Assembly: GCA_963693285.1 (NCBI GenBank)
Contig: OY848917.1
Span: forward strand, 24,548,745 to 24,612,744
Reading direction: 5' to 3'
Length of the DNA: 64,000 nucleotides
Origin: Xestospongia muta
Taxonomy: Eukaryota > Porifera > Demospongiae > Haplosclerida > Petrosiidae
Part shown: positions 55,334 through 64,000 of the stretch, piece after piece
Position numbering within the stretch: the stretch's first letter is position 1
Layout of the letters: the number at the start of each line of letters is the position of its first letter
The notes under the pieces: model-generated
Database searches by the model: none
Seen by the model: the letters and a program-made list of their open reading frames with translations, nothing else
Told to the model about the DNA's origin: nothing
Position numbers and translations under genes: made by a program

Positions 55334-56350
55334 TCTTTCGGTTTTTCAAATGCTACATGGTAGAGGTTTCCCACTTTAGTTGCAATAGTGATTAATCTCT
55401 GATTGACATCTTTAATTATACATTCGTGGTCATTGAAGGTGAAACTGATCCCTTTCTCCCCAGCTTTTGATACATTCAGTAAATTGTATTTAAGCTCTGG
55501 TATATACAAAACGTCACATAGCTTACATATTTTCTTCTCTGGGATACTGACTCAAGTATCGGATTTACAGTTCCACACCCGACAGCCTTTAACGTGTGAC
55601 TGTCTCAGAGAGTAATATCAAGTGGGTTCTTCAGATGATTCAACTCTACAAATGAATTACTGTCATTGCATACATGACAAGTAGCTCCTGAGCCTATGAT
55701 CCATTTCGTACCAGTTGACTTGCTATGCACTCCAGTTGATAGTGCATGCTGAACTACAAATACTACTTTATCACTGTTGGTATCATCGTGTTGACACTTC
55801 ATTTCCACACTGTTCACTTTATACTTCATCTTTTGATTACTAGTCTGTCTGCCTTCCAATCCCAACTTCTTTTCTCGTTCGTACATATAGCAGTTTCGCT
55901 GTTTATGCCCAAGTTTATTACAAAAGTAACATCTGGGTCTTCTCTTTTTGTGTCTTGCTGACATGACTTCTTGAGGTGATGCGGCTGATGTGGAGCCTTG
56001 ATCTTTCTCCTTCGTTTTCTGTTCCTCATGCAATAGCCGTTCCACAACAGTTTCCATGTTCGGCACCACTATGTTAGCTTCTAGTGCCGTAACTAGCATC
56101 TCTTATGAGGCAGGAAGACTTGCAAGCAGATAAACAACTCTCTGCATCATCAATTTATCTCCAATCATTGACAGCTCATTGAAGGTCTATGTGATTGCTT
56201 TAACGTGGTTCTGAACACTCTCTCCTTCCTTTAATCGCAACAAATCCATGTCTTTTTTTGAAATAAGGCATAGAGCTGATTCCATACAGCAGTTGGCTCA
56301 GTAGGATCACCAATTAATTAGAGAAGAGATGAATCGATGGACATGATGAT
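55303..56350 (-). pseudogene. Copia 2 gag and protease remnants
   Basis: 55,605-56,099 holds the Gag CCHC zinc knuckle (CYFCNKLGHKQRNC) followed by the protease site. The active-site motif reads IIGSGATCH, so the catalytic Asp is replaced by Gly. 55,303-55,509 holds the end of the protease and the GAG-pre-integrase start (YIPELKYNLLNVSKA). The N-terminal part of gag is frameshifted. Confidence 0.83.
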
Positions 56351-56550
56351 AATTGCTAGACCACGGTCTCTTCAAGTGATGAACTTGGTATATCCTTCTG
56401 CATCTCTTAAGGTGCAGTTTCACTTCTATTTACAATTCCCCACAGTCCATTTTTCATTAGAAACATTTTGCACTGGACCTTCCATGTGGGATAGTTTGCT
56501 CCCGTCAGTGGAACTATCGCATTCTTAGACTCAGTTATCTCTTAAGCTGT

Positions 56551-56564
56551 CTGGGCTCATAACC
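56551..56564 (-). promoter_or_regulatory. Copia 2 primer-binding site
   Basis: CTGGGCTCATAACC, identical to 7,857-7,870 and directly next to the LTR. It matches an initiator tRNA-Met anticodon stem-loop. Confidence 0.75.
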
Positions 56565-56793
56565 TGATAGATTTAGACCTTTTTACGAATCAACAAAACG
56601 ATTAACTCAATCTGACCAACAGTACAAAAATAGTAACTCAAAAACATAAACCCAAAATCAACTAAAAGGTTCTCTATTTACACATGTGACTTGAAAAAGA
56701 CCACATTTTTTTAATCATGGTTACATATATAAACTGACCTAAATGCAATTATTGTAAATAATCTGAGTCTGATACTAAAAGTGACCTTCAACA
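56565..56793 (-). repeat. Copia 2 LTR (5' LTR in element orientation)
   Basis: 229 bases matching 53,316-53,545. Confidence 0.9.
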
Positions 56794-56802
56794 TGGATTA
56801 CT

Positions 56803-57059
56803 ATGTCTGGAAATGCTCCTTTCCATTATAGTGTCTGGAATAAGTACATTACCTGGTTATATACTCCAGGTGTGCACCCAAACTGGAGGCCACACATGAT
56901 AATAGGTCTGGCAAGCACTTGCTAGACGCTGACCTGGGACAATGTACCTCCACCAGAGCATGACGTGTCTCCTTATTCTTCATCATCTATCTCAATTAGA
57001 AGACAGTTGAAGAGGGCCACCTCAAAAGAAAAAGGCTTAACTGATAAAGACAAGAAAAT
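56803..57059 (+). pseudogene. Exon-like frame with one in-frame TAG, right of Copia 2
   Basis: About 85 plus-strand codons in one register (MSGNAPFHYSVWNKYITWLY, GVHPNWRPHMIIGLAS, TAG, TWDNVPPPEHDVSPYSSSSI, LKRATSKEKGLTDKDKK) ending at a GTAAGT donor. The single TAG lies in TTGCTAG, which could instead be a splice acceptor. Unrecognised; it may be a gene piece disrupted near the Copia insertion. Confidence 0.35.
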
Positions 57060-57466
57060 GTAAGTTGCTGCAAAAAATGGAAAATGGGCAATATGAACTG
57101 AGCAATGTCAACGCTGTTAAGTACTTCCTGAGCTAAAAATTTGTTGATTTTGTTGTTGCTAGTTAGATCACTTTGTTGAATATAGGTTAATTTTAAGCCT
57201 TATAATTGATGCTTTAGGACATCAACATTTTAGGATTGATATTCTAACAATTGACACTATGGGAGTTGACAGACTGGTTATGAACCAATTATTATATTAT
57301 ACATAAAAACACAATCAGTGATAATTTCTTAAACAAGTAATAATATCTTTAATCTTATTAAATATGCTCTCTGCTACAATTCCAGTAAATTGTTGATACT
57401 GTACTTGGAGGAAAGGTATCAAATTATACCATATTACGCCCATAATTAAGATGATAGGGTGCGGCA
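57060..57466. other. Intergenic, upstream of the Death/LRR gene
   Basis: No gene is seen. The promoter of the following gene is presumably here, but no clear TATA or initiator stands out. Confidence 0.4.
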
Positions 57467-60400
57467 ATGTTTAACGCTTGTAGGCGTGTCCGTAAAGAAG
57501 CAATGGCTGGAAGAAAACTATCTTTCGAGGAACTTCTAGAAGAGAAACCTACTCTTGATGAATTATGCGAACATATTCTTATTGGTGGAAAGTGGTACCA
57601 GTTGGGAGTCCTCTTGAAACTGAACGCTAAGAAGTTGGAAGATATTCACAAGCTACCAGATGACTCTACATATAAAACAACCAAAATGTTTGAATTGTGG
57701 TTGGATACAACCCCTGATGCTACCAGAAAACAAGTAGTAGATGCTTTGAGGAAGAATGTCATTGAAGAAATTACTGTCGCCAATGCGTATGAGCAGACCT
57801 TAAGAAAATCTTGTAGCTTCTCTGTTATCCGTGAGTATAGGGAGAGCTTTCTATATATATGTACTTCTGCTTGTGAATTTCATGTTGCTAATTTGTGTAT
57901 CATTTTCATTATAGGACTGGATTCACAGTCTCTGGGTGCTGAAGCAAGTGCTATACTTCACGCACACATGGAGATATTATCACAACATCTGATCAATCCT
58001 GTGAAAGTGTCCCAGCTCTTATTTAGTGAGAGATGTATCACTGAAGCAACACTTGATGAGATGGAGACGATGGAAGGTATACTGGATGAGAAGAAGATGA
58101 TTCTGTTGTCTGCTATACATACAGCAGTATCTTTAGATCATAAGAAGTTAAAAGCATTTGCCTCAGTATTGACCAAGTTTGAGGAGATGAAAATACTATC
58201 AGAGAGAATTATCACTGAATATGGTAAGAAATTGATGACACAATGATGGATAAATAAGGTTGTTTAGGTCGAATGTTTCCGGAAGATCAAACAGTACCAG
58301 TTAATGTTCAAGTTGTCACAACAAGTTATAATAGTCATGAAGATCATGCTAGTGATATTTTACGTTGTCATTATGGCACTCTTTCTCAGTCCCTTCAATA
58401 TCCTATTAGGGTAGCAGAGCTACTTTGTGGAGAGGGAGTCATATCAGAAACAACACTGTCTGTTGTGAAGAATAAACAACGATCTCAGTCGGAAGAAACA
58501 GCAAGATTGGTTCTGTTACAAGCTGTACGTCATGCTGTACATTATAACTACAGCAACCTAACAATATTTGCTAGTGTGCTATTAAGGTTTACTAGTAATG
58601 TACCATGTGCTAAAGCTATTTTGAAGGACTGTGGTAAGTATATTATGTTTTCTGATATCATAATAAGTAATATTATGTAGAGAAATTATTACCTAATGAT
58701 GCTGCTGTAAGATTGAAGCCTGATGTAACTGGAAATGGTGAAGGTAGTCATAATAATGCTAGATTGTACTTCATTAAATTTAACTATGCTATAGGTAGTC
58801 CGTTGACCACCATGTCAACATCAATTAATAGTGGCTCAAGTCAAAGTGAGTGTTAATAACAAACGCAATTTAAGTAATATAACAATTATAGAGGAAGTTT
58901 GTTTAACAAGAGGTGTCGTGATTCCTCGAAACTTAGACTCGGTCTTTGGGTCTATTCGAAAAAAGTTTGCCATAGCCTTTAGCAAAATTCGTGAAGCAAT
59001 TAATGAAAGTGCTCTTCCTTTGGAAAAGTTAAAAAGATTTCTTGCAGATGGTTATTCTCACCTCAAATCTCAAATAGCTCTTTCTAACTCCATTGATGAT
59101 GTTCTAGATGTTGTTAATAACCACTGTACGCTGATTAATATCAATTGTCTGGAGGGTATTGTAGAGCGATTTGATATTAAAGAAGCAGAGATACATATAC
59201 AAGCATATAAAAATGTTGTTCAGTTATTTTGTGAAAAAACGAAAGCTTCCCTTTGTCTGGATGAGAGTTTCAAAGTAACTAAGACTCCATCACTTCTTCA
59301 ATGTGAGACAGCTGTATTTGTCTTAGACTGGGATCCTACTGGTTACACTTTGCAAGATATACGAGATATTATTGCTGAATCAGTTGAAGGAAATGTGGAG
59401 ATTCGTGATTTAAGAGAGGGCAAGTCCATCATTATCACTTGTTTTTTTCCACTTAGTCTTACAAGAATTCTTATTGCCAAAGCTCAGAAGACTCTTGAAT
59501 CAGTAAAGAAAAAAGGATTAATCCAGTTAACAATCGGTGATTATCCTATTTATGATCATAAAAGAGACAAGGTAAGACTTCTAGATGAGTAGTCAAAACA
59601 GTTATTACATGTGTTTTGTTTTGATATATAGGAGATTAGATCTATTGTAGAGGAGAACACAAGGGATTTGCAAAATAGACTGGAAGTACAACATACCATC
59701 ACTAAAAAGATGACTCTGCAGTTGTCAACTATTTCTAGACAAAATGAAGGTATATTGTCATTAAGACCTATTTAAATGATACTATTAAAGTATAAATTTT
59801 TGTGGTGTATTAAATTTCAAGTTTTTTTTGTGACAGTCACTGCTTTGGCATCCACAAAAATTATATCTGTTGACTACATAGTCCACATGTGTGCAAGTCT
59901 TCACCATAGATAAATGGTTACATGAAGATACTTTCCTCAGTACATGTCTCACTGTGACATTATTCTTTGTAACAGATAAACAGTTCATGTCTGTTGCTTA
60001 GCTCTCCTTTACAGAGTGTTTCAGATCTCTTTAGCCTTGTACTATAGGGAGATACAAAAAGTTGCCATTTTGAATCCCACTGTGTGGCCATGTATGAGTT
60101 TTGCTACATAATTAAGTGACCATGAAGAACAATACCTACAAAAATTTCATCATTAGTAAAAACTATTGAATTACATATACTTAATACATTGAAAATTCAT
60201 ACACTTATAGTATATCTGATTTATGATGGAATATTCTTATATATAGAAACAATACAAACAAAAGAAAAGGCAATCAATGATTTGACTTTGCTTCTGAAGG
60301 CAAAGGAAGGTTAGTTAATATTAATAGGTTAATTAATATTAATTAATACATTAGTAGTCACAAGCTCAGTCTGTACAATGCACTAATTGTTAAAACTTAT

Positions 60401-63270
60401 ATATTATATTTTGTTCAATTTTATATAAAGCTATTGAGACAAACTTATTGTCAGAGTCAGCTGAGAGACAGAAAGAGCTAGAGACTCTGCAAGATATAAT
60501 AACGTCATTGACTTTACAGCTTAGAGAAAGAGACCAACTGATTGAGGAGTTAAAGCAGAGTTTAAAAGGTAACTGGTATTAGTTACTTCTCATTATATGG
60601 CATTATTACCAGATCTAGCATTCATACATAAGGCTCGTAAACAATTAACTGATCCTGGACTTGTAAAGATTCAAGCAAAATCTAACGAAAAGGGAGAGTC
60701 CATACTTGAAACTATAGGTAGTTATACAATATGCTAAATACTATACACATTCATCACTGACTACTAGGATCTATTAGAGTTGAAAGATCAGTAATATAGA
60801 TATGATTATGTCTATGATGCTATTATTATAAGTATACTGAGTATTTTCTTATTTCAGTTTGTACATGTACATGTTTGATATAAGTATTTTATGTAGAGTC
60901 TCCAATACCACATGGTATATCAAAGGGCTTTGATGATGACGAAGAACCAGATGATGTAGAGCCAGACAAAACAGGTAAGAGTCAGAGAATGATACAATAG
61001 TTATGTTGCACTATAATAATTATACATGTAGTAAATTTGTATACCAGTTGTTGTACTTTTGATGGCATTGTTATAAGTATGAGTTTACCAATAACAACAG
61101 GGGAAAATCTCTTCAATTAGATGAATAGGAATCATTTTCAGAATGTGCATTGTACTTTCTTTGTGTATTGGTTGTTGTTATCCCAGAAAGTTCTTATTTG
61201 TTTTTTGATAAAACCCATTCATTAAAAATTTCTCTACCCTAGCCAGTACCACTGGCATATACTGGTGATATCATTTGATTGTAATAAGTCAGTGTTATAA
61301 TTGAGTTTGAAAAACTCAACTGTCAGTTATTGACAAACCCATACTTGCAACAATGCCTACCCAAGACCACACACTAAAGGTGTATACTGAGCTCTATGGC
61401 AGCCTTTATGCCCACTCAAAGTCAAGCTGTCTTCTGATTTGCTTTAGCAATGAAAAGTGATGTTGTTTGGCTTTCTAGATATTGAAGTGTATTTTCCCAG
61501 GGGAGTGTTTTGTCACTGTTTTAATCCGTGCTTGACTTTTACAACTACAGTATAAGGTGCATGGTCAAAAATATATGAATCAAATTTGATTGGACATGGC
61601 TAATAAAAGAGTGAAACAAATTTAAGCATTTTTATAAAAAAATAATGGATGCAATTAATAGACTAATGATGATTAAGTGATAGTTACTGGATGTAACCAA
61701 TATCAGATTATATCATCAACCGATCTTTATTTTATAGACCATAAACTCTTAAACACACAATTGCATGAATTAATTATTCAAAGTCTTGAGATGACACAAG
61801 ACAACTCAGACTGTTATATACATCTATCATATTTCATTTTGAATTTCTCTTTATCTTTAATTTATCTCAAAATATGTGACTGGGTTTGCAAAAAGGGACC
61901 ACTTCTGTCAGAATATTTGTAACCTGATTTGTTAACAAAACCACTGTTAAAACATATCAAAAACAGTTTTGCATACATATATAATAGTTATGAATATATA
62001 GCAACTGTATGTATACAAAACTGAGATGTTTGAGATGTTTTAACAGTGGTTTTTTCACAAAACGGATCAAAAATATTTTGAAAGAAGTGGTTCCTTTTTG
62101 CAAATCAGGTCACATATTATCATATGAGCTTTACATGTGTCACTTACAATAAGCAATCCAGGCAACAAAACTGGCTATACCTAGGTCTGAAAACTAACTT
62201 AATGTTTCAAGGTAGCAATTTACCAAATATCGCTGTTGTAAGAATATTCCATTTTTAGTAGGTAAAGCTCAATAAAGTGGAAAAGCCACCTTTCTACTGT
62301 TTTTACAATGTACATTTCTGTTATCTTTATGATATTATTACCATATTTACCAGAGTTAAACAATCTGGCTTCCTTTCTTCATTACTATGTTCTCTGTTTA
62401 TATTGTAGTGTGTCATAGTACATATTGCTATGTGTGTACGATACTACATACTAATTCTGTTTTATAATAGGAACCACAAGAAGTGTTCGGTGGAGTAGCT
62501 ATGACAATACTGTTAGACTCATTAGACCAAGTCTTATAGAATCTGAAGATGTTATGAGTACATTAATAAAGGAACAAAAAACAGGAAAAGAATGGAGTAT
62601 TGAACTCTACTCATCGTCTCCTGAAAGTACTGCAGTAATAATAAACAATCTTAATAAGTGTACAGTGTGGAAACTTCATACAGAGGACACTCTATTGGAT
62701 ATTAAGTGTGTAACCATATTGTCAGAGATACTAAAAACTAACAAAACAATAAAGAGATTAGAGCTGCGATCCTCTTCACTTACTGGTGGTATCAAACAAG
62801 TCAGTGATGCTCTCTTCAGTAATGCAATTCTTGAAAAGTTAGTGTTATATGATGTTACTGGTATCACAGATGAAGATATGACTCATTTGTCTAACATGCT
62901 TGCCGTTAATGAGTCTCTGAAAAAACTACGTCTCCTTTACTGTAACATCACTGATATTGGTGTCCAATATATCTGTCAAGGACTCTTCATAAACCAAACA
63001 TTAACTACGTTGGACATCGGAGGAAATCCTCAAATCACTTCAGTTAGTATGAAAGCAATAGTTGGTCTACTACGCACGACTACATCACTGAGAAGACTAG
63101 ATCTCGATGGTAATTCACTGAACGATGATGATATCAAGACAATATGTACGTCACTTAGTAAAAACACTACATTACAGAAACTGTACTTATCAAGACGACA
63201 TGAAGAGAATTGTAAGACACTAGATACTTATCAAGTTATTAAAGATAGACTCAAGTTCTCTTATTTGTAA
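57467..63270 (+). CDS. Death domain - 2x CARD-like - middle domain - coiled coil - LRR protein (NLR-like without NACHT)
   Basis: Twelve exons: 57,467-57,830; 57,915-58,223; 58,268-58,633; 58,681-58,743; 58,795-58,845; 58,892-59,571; 59,632-59,749; 60,247-60,309; 60,431-60,568; 60,613-60,717; 60,897-60,974; 62,471-63,270. All are in phase and give ~1,044 aa (an ATG at 57,503 has better context and would shorten it by 12). Residues ~25-115 form a Death domain (CEHILIGGKWYQLGVLLKLN, then MFELWLD). Exons 2 and 3 each encode a six-helix CARD-like module (ASAILHAHMEILSQHL; ASDILRCHYGTLSQSL). Exon 6 is a ~226-aa module I cannot name. Exons 7-9 are coiled coil and exon 11 an acidic linker. Exon 12 has about six ribonuclease-inhibitor-type LRRs (LEKLVLYDVTGITDEDM, LRRLDLDGNSLNDDDI). 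There is no NACHT, signal peptide or membrane segment. Likely a cytosolic immune or cell-death adaptor or sensor; ligand unknown. Confidence 0.85.
61875..62114. mobile_element. Foldback (palindromic MITE-like) element in intron 11
   Basis: TGTGACTGGGTTTGCAAAAA at 61,875 pairs with TTTTTGCAAATCAGGTCACA ending at 62,114, and pairing continues through ACCACTGTTAAAACAT toward the centre. The arms are about 100 bases with mismatches. It lies inside the 1.5 kb intron before the LRR exon and interrupts no coding sequence. Confidence 0.75.
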
Positions 63271-63884
63271 GCAGTTTTATTGCTAATTCATAATAATATC
63301 TTCTAGCTCACTTTCATTTTTTATTTATTTAAATTTCTCTTAAATCAATCTTCTCTTCTTTTGATAACAATTTATTTCTCTAACAAATCTAATAGACACT
63401 AAAAATAGAACAAGTTTGCTGTAGACACTTACTTCTCTAATATTGAATTTCTTGTCACTGTATGCATTGTAGAATATTATTTTAACCCCTTAGTGGGAGT
63501 AGTAGAAATCACCAACAAGTTTTCTAGTTTTATCTAATATCTTTGTTTCCAGAAAAAATATAATTTGATAAGAGTACTGAAGCCCTCAAGACGTGAAAAA
63601 AGTACTTGTATCCGACAAGCTATAGAGAAGTCATTCAGGCACAGCCTGTGTATTAATTATTTCAGGTTCAGAGAAAAACTACACTTTATAATTTTAATTA
63701 TAATACAAGTTAAATTGATCACGATGAAGAAAACTTGATTTTATTTGTCAATTGCTAAAGTTCAACATTAGGTATTTATGAGGTGGAGAATTATGTTTGC
63801 TAGTTTAGTATATATACATAATGAATGTTTGGATGATGAAACCCCAATGTACTCTGCATTATATCAACAATGTACATATCTATT
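63271..63884. other. Intergenic stretch
   Basis: 3' flank of the Death/LRR gene; no gene is seen. Confidence 0.45.
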
Positions 63885-63965
63885 ATGAAGGAGGATGTAT
63901 TGGGGACAAGAAAGAATAGAATCTTTACCTGGATTTTGGATATGGAGGCGAAAAAGTTATATGAA
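63885..63965 (+). CDS. Possible first exon of a further gene (cut by the window edge)
   Basis: An ATG at 63,885 opens 27 codons (MKEDVLGTRKNRIFTWILDM, EAKKLYE) ending exactly at a GTAAGTT donor. Strong donor and protein-like composition, but short and not recognised. Confidence 0.28.
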
Positions 63966-64000
63966 GTAAGTTAAAATATAATTATTATTCTCTCTCTCTC

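Larger units (their letters stand above)
53316..56793 (-). mobile_element. Copia LTR retrotransposon 2 (degenerate)
   Basis: A ~3.5 kb minus-strand Copia-type element, a different family from Copia 1 in LTR sequence but with the same polypurine tract and primer-binding site. LTRs 53,316-53,545 and 56,565-56,793 run TG...CA in element orientation. Flanks TGAAT (left) and TGGAT (right) look like a once-mutated 5-bp target duplication. Order gag, protease, integrase, RT on the minus strand. By hand ~14 of 229 LTR positions differ. Many frameshifts, deletion of most RT and RNase H, and catalytic-site losses make it dead. Confidence 0.92.

Noticed and set aside
58273..58680. Frame starting MFPEDQ as a separate small gene
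   Set aside because: It is exon 3 of the Death/LRR gene; the splice sites on both sides keep phase.
61677..61922. 81-codon frame in the large intron
   Set aside because: It runs into the foldback element and has no coding character.
1..64000. CRISPR array, bacterial operon or rRNA/tRNA cluster
   Set aside because: No spaced short repeats, ribosome-binding sites, polycistronic layout or RNA gene were seen; splice sites and domain types are eukaryotic.

Overview
The window looks like nuclear DNA of an early-branching animal, most likely a demosponge (Amphimedon-like). The reasons are AT-rich sequence, many spliceosomal introns (several only 44-60 nt), a forkhead transcription factor, a Death/CARD-like/LRR protein, EF-hand proteins and a mixed load of Copia, LINE, MULE and MITE relics. 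The organism is an inference; no rRNA or mitochondrial marker is present.

Layout. About 0.5-24.5 kb and 40.4-52.6 kb hold four degenerate copies of one gene cassette. Its order is: 3' end of a farnesyl diphosphate synthase (FDPS) gene; an intronless ~194-aa gene beginning MGQSFG; a FOXN-like forkhead gene; a conserved ~3 kb spacer; an EF-hand gene with a mitochondrial-type leader. Unit 1 (0.5-11.2 kb) has an FDPS fragment, the MGQSFG gene, a broken forkhead gene, a Copia element and an EF-hand gene. Unit 2 (11.7-18.5 kb) has the MGQSFG gene, forkhead last exons only, and an EF-hand gene frameshifted in an A-run. Unit 3 (19.1-24.5 kb) has the MGQSFG gene, a full-length forkhead pseudogene and no EF-hand gene. 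Unit 4 (40.4-52.6 kb) has three FDPS exons, the MGQSFG gene split from the forkhead gene by a 2.7 kb DNA transposon, the only intact forkhead gene (8 exons, 571 aa) and an intact EF-hand gene.

Between units 3 and 4 (24.5-40.4 kb) is a repeat-rich stretch with a ~2.9 kb tandem duplication (29.67-35.53 kb). Each half carries an intronless 188-aa minus-strand gene with a His plus Asn-Cys signature like the LRAT/NlpC-P60/PPPDE cysteine fold. A third truncated relative lies at 37.2 kb and a minus-strand MRH-like (mannose-6-phosphate-receptor homology) frame at 40.0-40.5 kb. The C-terminal half of the MGQSFG protein resembles the LRAT-like proteins, so the two families may be distant relatives.

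The right end (53.3-64 kb) has a second dead Copia element, then a complete 12-exon gene (57,467-63,270; ~1,044 aa) encoding Death domain, two CARD-like modules, a middle domain, coiled coil and ribonuclease-inhibitor-type LRRs. It resembles an NLR without a NACHT domain and is a plausible innate immune or cell-death adaptor. A possible first exon of another gene ends the window.

The strongest leads are the paralogous LRAT-like genes, whose proteins diverge much more than their flanking DNA; the cassette array with one surviving forkhead copy; and the Death/CARD-like/LRR gene built from phase-1 symmetric exons.
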